Below, piece after piece: positions 1 to 10,599 of a stretch of DNA of 64,000 bases (the first letter of the stretch is position 1; the number at the start of each line of letters is the position of its first letter). The notes under the pieces are model-generated. The model was not told the DNA's origin, searched no databases, and saw only the letters and a list, made by a program, of their open reading frames with translations. The translations under genes and the position numbers were made by a program. This stretch comes from Sarcocystis neurona (Eukaryota; Apicomplexa; Conoidasida; Eucoccidiorida; Sarcocystidae): positions 1,316,231 through 1,380,230 of the forward strand of contig KL647304.1 of assembly GCA_000727475.1 (NCBI GenBank), given 5' to 3'.

Positions 1-808
1 CAGAAGGCGGCTTGGCGAGGCGGAGGAGGAGGAGCCGCTGATCGACGGGGCCGCAGCAGCGTTTCTGCAGAGCTGCAGCTCGTCACCACCTTGCCACGTT
101 TTCTTGCCGCCTCTTGGCGTCTGTCGCTGCGCGCTTCTGCAGCAACCCAGACAGGGGGAGGTGCCCGGGAGACGTGACGCGAACGATCCACCAGCAGATG
201 CATCAGCAGACGCGGGTGTGTATTCGTATCTACGTGTATCTGCAGGTGTGATTTTACGCAGTGGGTTGCTGCGGCGTATGTCTCCACCACACTCGACTAA
301 GATAGAGACCCGCCCAAAACGCAGAGAGGCCGAAGTTGTCGAAGGCCGGGAGAAGAAGTGTTGTCTCCTCCTCTTCGTACGAAGAAGTAATGGCTTGAAT
401 ACATGTTGTGAGGGTATAAAAGCTGCGCGTAGATGTCTGTCCGTGACGTGTGTCTGCAGAAGTTGGGGAAGGGGAAAAAGTTAGGGCGGCGTAGGATCCC
501 GGCGTCGAGCGATTTTTTGTAGGTGTTGGCCTTTTTGTGCGCGGGCGGTCGCGTATGTGCACATGTTCGTATTGCTTGATACACATACTTACGTGTACAT
601 GTATGTACTTTTTGGTGCAGAATATACCTAGACAACGTGGGTGTAGCTATAGCCAGGCGTGTGCTGATCGAGGGCTGCACCGTCGTCTTTGGAACGACGT
701 GGCTGTATATTACACGTCTGTGTGTGCGGCGGTTGACTCTGGTCGAGGGGACCCACTGCACGTGTTTGTCGTTTTTGTTGTGTGCGTGGGGCTTTGTTTT
801 TACTTCAG

Positions 809-3011
809 CTGCTGCAAGTGGTCGCGCAGCAGTCACCTGTCCTAGCGGCAGAGACGATGCCGTCTCCAGGAGCGGAGACGTTCCTGTCTCCGCCTTTGCT
901 GTCTCCGTCTTCCACATCAGCTGCGGCGCTTCTCTCTGCGCTGCCGCTGCTGCTGGCCGGTCCTGCGGCTGTAGCGTCCGACGCTTCTTCCGTCTCCACG
1001 TATAACAGCGGCGTCCTGCAGTACAGCGGGGACTCACTCTCTGCTTCCGTAGCTGCTCCAGCAGCGGGCAGCAGCAGCAGCAGCACTGGCACTGTTGGTG
1101 GTCCCTTTTCTGTGGAAAACGGCCAGCGGCTGCGTCTCGCTGTTGCGGAGTCCGCTGCGGCAACAGTAGCATCAGCGCGAGAAGCAGCAGCAGGGGCAGG
1201 AGGAGGAGGACCACCAGCGACAGCACGAGGGGTAGTAGGAGGAAGAACTCAGGGAACAGGAGGGGCTTACTTCTCTTACGGAGGAGAGATAGCAGCGGCA
1301 GGGAACGAACGCAGGGCCCCGCCGAGTAGCCTTGTTGCATCGTCTTATCTGCGAGAGCAGCAGAGATCTGCTATCCTGACGCTCTCCCGACCCCCCCGCG
1401 GCACTGCGGAAGACGAGGGGAGCAGCAGCATTCGAGCAGCCGCAGATACTCCCGATATCAGCATGGTAGGAGTGCTGTTCCCATGGGCTGCCGCTGCTGC
1501 TGCAGCCGCTACAGCGGGAAGAAGGCTCACCATAGACACTTTGCAGCCCTCTGTGGGAGGAGGGGGGCCTCCACTCTTGTCGCTGTTTCTAGCGACACGT
1601 TTCGGAAGGGGGCTAGCAGTCAAAGGAGGAAAAGAGGACGCTGTCCCGGCATGCGTCGTGTGTGGTGGCCGCGGCGGGTGTCGCTGCGCGGAGCAGCGAC
1701 CCGAAGCAGTGCCAGCAGGAGCTGCTGCTGCTGCAGCAAACAGCGTTGTTGCAGAGGCAGCAGCAACAGCAGCGCAAGGCGCTGCACGGGGGGGGACAAC
1801 AGCAGCAGGAGCAGCGCCGCTACCGGCGTCGCCGCTGGTTACAGGAGACATGCTAGCACTTGAGCTGGATCTGGGCCCTGCCTTTCATTTCCATTCGAAT
1901 TTCTCCTGCGCTGTTAGCAGAGAACAAACGTCTAACAGCAACCCCCCGATACTTCTCACTTGTGGCCATACGATCTGCAGGTATGTTGCTGATGCATAGG
2001 AAAAGGACCTCTGCGCACGTGTCGACAGGACAAACGCGACGGCCGGCGTCGCGCAGCTGCATTGTTGTGTGTGTGGGGTGCTACAGTGTAGCAGGGTAGC
2101 AGCCACGCACACGAAGATTCTCTCCAGTAGGTAGCCGTACATGACTACGTGAGGGGAGGGAGGCCGTAGGAAGAGAGATGTGTATATGGTATATTCATTT
2201 GTATGATTTGCAGCTGCAGAGGGCAGGAGATACGGGTATGTCCGAGGTTGTACACAATTGTGAGAGTCCCAAGAGAAAGCTGCTTCGGTGCTGCACGACG
2301 CTGCGGAAAGCGCCCTGTGGCCACCGGCGGACTATAGAATGATATTATTTCTCGTGTATCTGTATGTGAGTGCCTACAAGTGTCTGTATTTCTTGTAAAA
2401 ACCTATGTTCGTTCACAGCTGCCTCACTATACGTATGTACGTATCTGTCCGTGGATACACAAAATAATGCGTCTGTGCTTAGCTGTGTATCTCTGCGTGT
2501 GCGTATACGTGTCTGTACATACATGTGTATCTGCAGATCTTCCCGACTTCCACAGTGGCGTAGGTGCGAGAGCGCTGACTAGTCTCGCGGGGAAGATGTT
2601 TGTGTGTGTATGTGTGTGTGTTTAAATCCTACGTAAATTTACGCGGAGCGATGATGCGTGACAAGCTGCTGGGATTCAGCAGCTTTCGGTGTATCAAAGA
2701 TGCGTTGCTGACTTGCAAAGATGGACGCTTGGGCAGCCATAGGTTCCTGCTAGAAAACTACCGGGATATTTCTGTCAGCTGAGCCACTGTGCCACTAGTA
2801 GTAAGCAGCAGGGACGTTGAGGCACACGCCGGTTCTGCTGCGACGGCGGCGCGTGAGTCGGAGAGAGAGTGCCTACGCCTAAGGGAGGGCAGTGCGACGT
2901 CTCTGCTGCTGCGTTTGTATGTGCAGCACATGTGTGGAAAAAGTGAGTTCTCGCCGCAGCAGGCAAACACTCAAGTGCCCCATGTGCCCCGCTCTCGTCT
3001 CGTTGACGGAG
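809..3011 (+). CDS. RMD5/GID2-like CTLH-complex E3 ligase subunit (C-terminal exons)
   Basis: This is the catalytic RING-type subunit of the CTLH (GID) ubiquitin ligase, which acts in cytosol and nucleus. Two exons are seen. The first is 809-1980, from a pyrimidine-rich acceptor to donor CAG|GTATGT; the second is 2927-3011, ending before GTAAGC. Joined in phase, they encode LELDLGPAFHFHSNFSC, then an NPPILLTCGHTIC stretch, then STCVEK and LKCPMCP. This is the characteristic RMD5/RMND5 C-terminus: an acidic 'ELDLG', an 'FHS.F.C..S.EQ' block, 'NPP..L.CGH' and a final CPxCP. The first RING pair is incomplete (C..S), as is usual for RMD5. Upstream sequence is stretched by Ala/Ser/Gly runs, but short patches such as SMVGVLFPW fit the CRA region. 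LisH and CTLH domains are not visible and should lie upstream, perhaps beyond the window edge. The end is uncertain. Read-through of the last donor stops at 3083, while an in-phase acceptor at 3144 would give only three more residues and a TGA. Confidence 0.82.
1033..1850 (+). repeat. GCA/GCT triplet-rich low-complexity coding stretch
   Basis: Repeated GCA, GCT and AGC triplets, strongest at 1065-1085, 1480-1505 and 1715-1830, give Ala, Ser and Gly runs inside the RMD5-like exon. Such homopolymer-encoding triplet repeats are well known in Eimeria and relatives. Here they interrupt a conserved domain rather than a linker. Confidence 0.75.
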
Positions 3012-3159
3012 GTAAGCGACGGACGGCAGCAGGAGACTGTTGGCCGTGTGGCTTCCACGGTTAGGCATGAGTGTCGACTGTAGCCACGTGCATATCTTCT
3101 AAACGAGTAGACAGACGTCGCCTGCCAGGTCATCCTGCGTACAGGCGGGTTTATGACTG

Positions 3160-5985
3160 CCATCGCAGAGCACAAACGGTGGAGACGCAGAGCTGCTGTG
3201 TAGGTGCTGAGCGGAATGTAATACATAAAGGATGCACAGCGCCGTGACAGCGACAGCAGTCGGCGAGTGTGAATTAAGGAGGAGACGCGCAGCAATTATA
3301 TGGGCAAGTTCATCAGCAGAGCTGCACATACGGTAGAGAAAGTCACAAGGAGGTCTGTCGCTTCGGTGTCCACGGCGGCACGGGACGTGCGTAGGCGCAG
3401 TGTTCGCTAATGGGAGAGAAAAGTGAGGAAGCAAGCTGCGACGCTTAATCCTTCAGGCAGTAGCATTCTCCGCATCCATGCGTGTGTATTATTACCGCGT
3501 CATTACACGGCAGTTGTCTTTGCGTCCAGAAGTTTATCTTAACGAGGAGGACTGCAAGTGGATACGGACGCGATAAAGCCTCTTTTTTTACGGTGTGCAT
3601 GGTGATACAATCACTAAAGGTCCTCCACACACTGTGGAGATAAAGTGAGGAAATAACGGTACTCGCGTCGGTGCGAGTAAAAGTGTACGCGTGTATGTGT
3701 GTGTGTGTGTGTGTGTGTCTGTGTCTGTGTCCGCGTCCGTGTCTGTGTGTGTGTGTGTGTGCATATATATCTATATATATATGGAAGTGCATCTGTATAC
3801 GTGTATACGTGTATGCTCACGCGGACAGTTAGCTGTTCAGGTAAAGTACATCAATCCGGTGGTACACAGCATAGCCCTGCGCAGGCCTGGTACACCAAGA
3901 GCACATCTGAAGTGGGTATGTAAGTCGCAGCAGATGCGTGCTGCTGCCCGGATCGCGCACAGAATCGCAGTTTGCGTCTGTACACGCAGGGTAGGTGCCA
4001 CTGAGGAAAACTGCCGCGCCCGCACGAGTCCCGCTGAGAGGCAAAAGGAAGAGTACGCAGGTGGACCCCTTTTCCGCAGGAGAGACGAAGGTCCTGGAAC
4101 GTTGACTATTCTGAACAGGCCCCCAGCTTGAGAATTGCCTGTCTGGCGCTTTGGTAGAGATGGTGGTTGAGTGCGCAGGGCATCCGTTTATTATATGGAC
4201 ATTTCGTTTCGTGCGTACGCACGTACGTGTTTGATTTTTACAGAACGCAGTCGTGTAAATGTTGTGTAATGGGGATGCGTTAGCTCGGAGTGATGGATTC
4301 AGCATTGCGGTGTGCTGCATGTTGTGCAGACAAGGCAGCTGTGCTTCGACTAAGCTGGGAGAGCCTTCGCGATTTATCGAGAACTACGTGGCCGAAGTTG
4401 TTAGCACGGGAGATTTCACGGGATCGGCGGCGCACACCAACTTCGAAGGCTGCGCGTAGTAGAAGATGAAACGGGAGTGCTGCCTCTGTTGCAAAAGAGG
4501 CACACAACTGTGGGGACAGGTCGGGCGGGGATGGAAACAATGCAGACACGGGAGGGGACGCGTGTGTGTGTGTACAAAAACTCCAAAGGCGGGGGGTGTA
4601 AAGCAGCGAATCTCTGCCGAGCAAGAGCAGCGTATTGCTTGAAGACTCCAGTTTATCTGAAAGAGGTGAAGTATTAAGGCGTACACGTGTTCCAAACGAC
4701 GTCTTACCTTCTTCATGGAGACGCGGCGGGCATTGTGATAGCTGGGTTGTTTGTCACACATGTGTCTCATTGTAATGCAGACACCTCACACACTTCAGCG
4801 AATGTTCTCACGAACGTGGACGGAAGTGGACACATGTAATTGACCCGCAGTAGTTTTTGTTCTAACTGAACAAAACTTTTTACATTCGTGGTACACAACG
4901 GGGTACAGTGACGAACGCTTCTGTCCTGCATCGTCTCGTCACAATGGTGCGCGGCTGCGTCGCCACACGTAGATGGAAGGCAGCAGCTTGGCGGTGGGGT
5001 GTTGAAGTGTGTGGATGCCATGCCTTTGCACTGTGGTTTTACGTCGTCGTGCAAGAGTGCCTAGGTGCATTATCCTCTTAGAAGAGCTCTCAGAGCTGTG
5101 GTGTGCGTCTGCCGTTCGTATTACGAAGAACTTGGTGGGCGCTGGTGTGTGCGTGTATATAATAAAAGCGTAGTGATATAACCAGGTGCCCTTTGTGGAG
5201 TTCCATGACTGCGGCCGCAATAAACCTTGTCCAAACGGAGTTGCGCGCGTGAATCGCACTGATGGAGCAGCTGCTTTGAAGCAGTTTAAACTGCAGTCCA
5301 TAGAATAGGGCTGAGGTGATCTAGGTGCTTTGTTCCTCGCTTCTATTGAGAAGAGTCCTCAATGTATTCGACAATCCAGGACGTTGCCGGCAGAGTGCGC
5401 AGCTTCTGTTTTTAGAGCCTTCAAGGATATCATCTCAGATCGCGCACTGGGGCATACATGCCCACCTTCAAATACAAAACGCGAGCGTGCCTGAGGTGAG
5501 CTGCTGCGCTCAAGTATTGCGATGTGAACAAAGGTAAAGGCGGTTTCATCAGAAGATGTACACTACACGTGTGTTGCATTAAGAAGGCAGAGACTGTTCT
5601 ATTAATGGCAGTCTCATGCGTGTGTGCGGCTCTGTGCCACGGACAACTGAAGATACTGGGCCAGCACTGTCCAGTTCCATGAGAAAAGTGGTATTATGTA
5701 AGGCAAGGGGAGACGACCTGGTCAAATGACTACAAGTGAGCAGTTCCAGAGAAGAGAACTTACTATGCCAGTGCAGGTCAGTGGGGAATGACCTCGCCGG
5801 AGGAGTGTTTGGTACGAAGCCGGTTTACATGAGAAGCGCGCACACGTTATAGGGGACACGACAACAAGTCGCTTACTTTAGCTTTTTGAGTGACTTTTGT
5901 GGCAAAACATTTTATCTGTGTAGGTGTCTCTTAAAACAGACCTTTGCGGTGTGCCACCCGTGAGGACGGCTACGATTCGGAGCTG
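3160..5985. other. intergenic stretch, no supported gene
   Basis: Apart from the microsatellite, I find no reading frame here with conserved motifs or phase-compatible splice chains. ORFs of 80-160 codons exist on both strands (for example minus 4320-3829) but overlap each other and have unremarkable composition. The first few hundred bases probably hold the RMD5-like 3' UTR. Confidence 0.5.
3690..3783. repeat. GT/AT microsatellite
   Basis: About 70 bases of GT dinucleotides, interrupted by CC/CT, run into about 20 bases of AT. ORFs across it on both strands (poly Val-Cys, or Thr-His) are artefacts of the repeat. Confidence 0.95.
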
Positions 5986-5987
5986 TT

Positions 5988-7345
5988 TCACTGAAGAGGC
6001 GCCCCTAGTTCTGCTTTACAAAAGGATACATCGCGCGTTCCGTTGACCTCAAATTCATAAGTAGGTGGGCAGAACTGGTGTGCCCGGGCAGTCCGAACCA
6101 CCCTGCATTCGAGATGTGGCCTCGACGCATCACAGAAGAAGAACGGTTGGCGTGAACCGTACTGGAGGCCTCTGAAGTGTACACTGTATCTTAGAAGAGA
6201 TCGAATAGGATGACTTAATGTTCCAACGCAGCCACAACGCACGACGCAGCAAACGATACATGTGTTCCATCTCCCGTATCCGTTCGCTTACGTTCCCGCA
6301 GACGAGATGGGCAAATCGTTCTGATTTCATGTCAGTAACCCTCTTGAACGGATGCGTTGTTTCAAGATGGACGAATCCATCTGAAAATGTCATACCTTTT
6401 GAAACAGTTTAATTTATTCGACTATTTGTCCAGTGCAGAAGCACCTGGCGAAATCAAGAGGGACAAATTGTACGAAAGAAACTACCCATAGATAACCGAC
6501 TCTAGGCCTGCTTCGCGTTTAGTATGCCGAACGAGTGTCCGCGCAGGACAACGTGGAAACCACGACACTTCTTCCCTGCGCCGCTGGTAAACTTACTGTG
6601 GTCTCTCACGTTGTGCGACGGACAAATTCGCTGGAGGTCGCTAAAGCGGCCGGCTATCCCAATATGGGGTTCGTGTACAAATCTCTCCGCCGTGATGCAG
6701 TATGAAAAAATCGCTCATGACTGTGTCGACGACCAACCCCAGCCCTTGACGAAACAGGTGCACAACTCGAGCAATATATCTCAAAATCGATGTCCCGCCG
6801 GACTTGTCAAGTTCGACAACAGTGTCTTTCATAATCTTGGCCATCTGCATCACTGCCTGCTGAGCCACCCGACAAGGACGAGAATTTCGTGTTACGCAGA
6901 GTATTCATAGACCCCTTCACACCAGCCAAACGAGAAAAATTCATACATTCGGTTGTCACCTCCGTGCAGAGGGAATGGAGAATGCAGCCACTTCCTCTTC
7001 AGCAGCAACTGCGGATATGGCTTCGCTGGCGCGCTGAAAGAAGTCCCGTATGCGTGTCGATCTACTCGTGTCTGCCATCATACTGCAAGTAGAGGGTGGC
7101 TGACAGCCGGCGAGTCTCTTAGAAACCTCTCCCGTATTATAGTCTACAGTAACCATGGTTCACATCCAACAGAGACCGACGGGCATACCGCCTCATCAGA
7201 CGCAGTAAAAGTACGCGTTTTCGTTCCGCTTACGACCGGAGTAACCTGGTAATGTAGCTCTGAAAGACACACTCCCGCACTTCTTTCCGGGCCACCTCAC
7301 ACAGTGAGCCACCACCAACATGGAAAAATATCGGACTTTGTGACG
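5988..7345 (-). CDS. unrecognised multi-exon gene (3' part)
   Basis: I do not recognise this protein. It is called from a chain of reading-frame blocks with compatible splice phases on the minus strand. An exon ending at 7234 (CGG TC|GTAAGC, phase 2) encodes VGGGSLCEVARKEVRECVF. The next starts at 7082 and encodes MMADTSRSTRIRDFFQRASE. The next, 6859-6679, encodes QAVMQMAKIMKDTVVELDKS and ends in phase 1. The next, 6380-6292 (GFVHLETTHPFKRVTDMKSE), ends AAC|GTAAGC in phase 0. The last, 6161-5988, has six cysteines (FFFCD, LECRV, HQFCPP, VSFCKAE) and ends TGA. The cysteine spacing suggests a disulfide-bonded, perhaps secreted, C-terminal domain. The donor of the 7082 exon (near 6960-6985) does not give a clean phase and is unresolved. 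The 5' end may extend to about 7.85 kb, where minus-strand frames also look coding. Confidence 0.5.
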
Positions 7346-8029
7346 ACGCAAGTTCAATTGCAACACAGGGTGCGGATTCGAAACATCATGGATTTCTGTC
7401 GATATATTTGCACCGATCCAGTGGCCCTAGAAAAACTGCCCCAAAAGTTGTTGTTTGTTACACTATTTATAGAAACAGCAGTTTGGTGGGAGCTGGCAAC
7501 CGCAGAATATTCGCCCCTGTCTACCAGCGCAGGATATGCGGCCGGAGCATCGTCCGTCACCAGAATTACTTGCGGAATGACACCTGCGTTACACGCCGCA
7601 TATATATCTCTATTCCTTTTCGATGCATGCGAACAGCCTTATGGTTAGGAACCTTGTTCTTGCCCTGCTCGTGAGCTGCTCTTCGATTGCCGCTGAGAAT
7701 GCTGCCGTCGCTGCGGTCGCGTCTCCCGCAACTGCGTTTGCATTGGGTGTGTACGGAAGAAAGCCTATGGTCGAGAAGATAACGATGCGGAATATACGTC
7801 GTAGCGACGAGTTGAGGATATATCTTCTCCCCTCCCAGCACCGAGAGAGGCACACGCACTTAGACACGCGATGCGGGGTGTCCTGTCCTGCTTGTCTCCT
7901 ATCGCCTGCGTGCGTGCCTCGTGCGCCGCTCTGCACTTTAAAACAGGTGATGACAAGGAAGATTTTCGCGAGGATACTGAAATTCTCAATCAGTACGTGT
8001 GACTGATAGTAGACAACAACACTCAATTA

Positions 8030-10280
8030 CTTCCGTGGAGCTGCCAGGCTTGACCATGGGAATGCTTTTACAATTATAATAGTCCTGTGGCGTACGGCGC
8101 AGGCTAATACTCATCTAGCGTTGGTCGCACAAGCAGGCCGTCCCTGTACCCGCTGTGGGGAGGAAAGCGAATCCTAGATCTTTTCTTTTAACTGCACGCT
8201 CTGGCGCCCTTTCGTGCTGCAGCACTGAAAACTGTCTTACCCGCACAGCAATGTGGTCAAATTGGCGGCTGCAGTGGTCATCACCGCTTCGCGCAGTATA
8301 ATCGCCAGTGGCTGTGGAGCAGTTCAAGATAGTTTTGAAGGGACACAGTCAGGCTGCTCGTAAGCTACCCCTCGCACGTGTTAGAGCTGTGTTCGCAGCA
8401 GGTGCCGGTTCGACCAAAGAACTTTTGAGAATGTTCCTACCCAACAGTGAGAAGTGCCGTTTGCTTCCTGAATAGACCTGGGCGTCGAGTAGCGTTCAAT
8501 GTGTATCTATCGACTTCAGGCATTTCGGCGCGGTCGCAACTCAAGGCTGTACGGCGTAAATGAATTGTGTCGGTCTCGGACGGGGAGGCAAACAATGGAA
8601 TGAGTAGAGTGAGGCGCCCAAGCCGCTCTCGAATTTTCCCTACAAATGCAGCGAGCTGTCGCATAGAAGAGGAAACACTGGCAGGTAAGGCAATGACCCC
8701 TTAAGAGACGTGCTTTCCAGGCCACCACCACGCTACTGCTGTAGCGATACGAATGCTATCTAACCACCGACAACGCGGAACAGCTTAGTTTCTTTGTTGC
8801 CTTCTACTGTAGAGAAAATGGCTATTTGGACCCGAGGCGGATGCTGCATCAAGTGTCTACGCAGAAAGGCGCTGGCATGGCTGCAACGCATCGATCGCTT
8901 TTCCGTGACACTCTGCACACTGTGTAGTTCAGCTCACGAACAGATTTGAAGGAGAGAACGGCGAACAAGGGCAGGGTTACACGCATGGAACGAAATGGAC
9001 GCACGAGAATCACGAGCTCTGACTGTGGTATGACAGCTATCATACGCCGAAACGCGCCCTTCTGAGCGCGTGTTGTACGTTTCTCAGGAAAACGTAGATA
9101 CTGGCTTCTAAACACAAGCGGGTCTGCAGAACAGTTGAAGCTCAAGCTGGGGGGACGTGAATCGACCAGACGAGACTAGCCTGTACACAGCACGCGTCCG
9201 TATACCAGCTGCGACAACTGAAAAAGCTCTGACCCATCCTAGACGCGCGAACGTACGTCGTCTTACTCTGAACCAAAACAGCCGCCCTGATTGGTTTGCA
9301 GTGTGAGGTTATATGGGCCAGCACCTGTTTACAAAAGCCAACTGCATATGAGCAGTCCTGGCACGACTTAAAATCAAGCGTCATCTGCTGGCACAGCAGC
9401 GTTCTTCAGCGGCGAGGGTCGTCTTCAATTTTCAACGACCGCGAATCGGCAAATGTTCCTTCGAAGCGCCTTCCGCACTGGTTTCTGGGGTTGCTTGTTC
9501 TGCTCAGTTGCGTAAGGGCGGTGGGGCAGATCTAGAAAAAAATATGCGGTGGCAGACCTCAACAGCACTTCCACCCATCTGCAGGAGTGCACTGCTCCCA
9601 CGAAGATACTTCTTCCGTACAGCTCATTAATCAGTGGGCATCTAGTTGGATCCACCATCAATGCGCCGCAGCTTCTCGACGAAATTCCGCTTCACAGGCA
9701 ACACGCTGCCACGCGTACTTTTCGTCTCTTCAGCTGTTGTACCCAATGACAAACCTCTGTGCTGTGTTCCTCCGCTGTCAGCGCCACGCAATCCCCAACG
9801 CGGCATATTCTCGTTGCGGAAGCTGCCGAGGCTCCTTCTCACCCGGCGCCCCCACCTGCAGTTCCTCTTATTGAAGGTACCACCTAGAACAGAAAACGTA
9901 CACTTTGACTTTAACCGTTCAGACTGCTGCCACGGCGGCATATACCTACTGCCCTGGGGAGAAGACGGTGATACGGGCTCTCACACGAATAAAACGCCCC
10001 AAGGCCCCACGTCCAGATTACGTAAACCTCATTTATACCCTAGATCATCGTTGACGCGGACTGTTCCCCGCTCCCTACCCAGTGACACATTCTCTACTTC
10101 AGAAAACGCCGTTCGTGGCGCACAGCGTGAGTTGTCATGCCTTCGTGCTCACTTCACGTGACGTAGTAGTTCGACAGCACGACAGAGGATTCGTGCTTCG
10201 CGTTAGGTAGTGGTCCACAGTGCTTCTTGTACCAAACACAACTGTGAGACTGATTCGCGTGTACTAGGTTGCGTGTGACG
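8030..10280. other. intergenic or unassigned stretch
   Basis: Several coding-like blocks occur on the minus strand (9145-8849, 8664-8437, 8327-8115), but I could not join them with phase-consistent introns. A plus-strand block at about 9430-9530 ends in a hydrophobic LGLLVLLSCVRAVG run that could be a signal peptide. I make no gene call. Confidence 0.35.
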
Positions 10281-10599
10281 TTATGCTGCTTATCCCTGTA
10301 GAAGAAGGTAGGCCTGATGGAGCTCGAAATGCTCAAGGAGGTCCGAACCTGTTACAATTACTTACTACGCCCCGGCTGGAAGGTGAGAGACGAACTTTAC
10401 TGTCTCTCTGACTATCGAAATTACCTGGGTTCTTTTGGACATATGTAGCTATGCTTCTACATTTACTGCGGCTGTGGGTCCTGCTTTGTAGCTGCTCTGT
10501 CTTGCATTAATTGACTGCCCCATATCCACCGGTGAAGAGTGGGCAGAGCTCATGGCACTTGTTGTTCTGTCTCTCTCCGGTGTTGTCGTGGTGTCCCAG

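Noticed and set aside
1..800. Possible upstream exons of the RMD5-like gene (frames near 2-250)
   Set aside because: One frame is open to about 480, but I found no LisH/CTLH similarity and no clear donor-acceptor pair joining it to the exon at 809.
297..1340. 347-codon minus-strand ORF
   Set aside because: It is antisense to the GCA-rich RMD5-like exon and made of Leu/Gln/Cys runs created by the triplet repeats. The plus-strand frame leads directly into the conserved RING region.
3690..3931. ORFs of poly Val/Cys and poly Thr/His
   Set aside because: Both are direct translations of the GT/AT microsatellite.
7623..8006. Plus-strand ORF with a good signal-peptide-like start (MVRNLVLALLVSCSSIAA)
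   Set aside because: It lies antisense to equally coding-like minus-strand frames of the 6-8 kb gene, has a low-complexity Ala/Val continuation and no recognisable domain. It could be real, but I cannot choose it over the minus strand.
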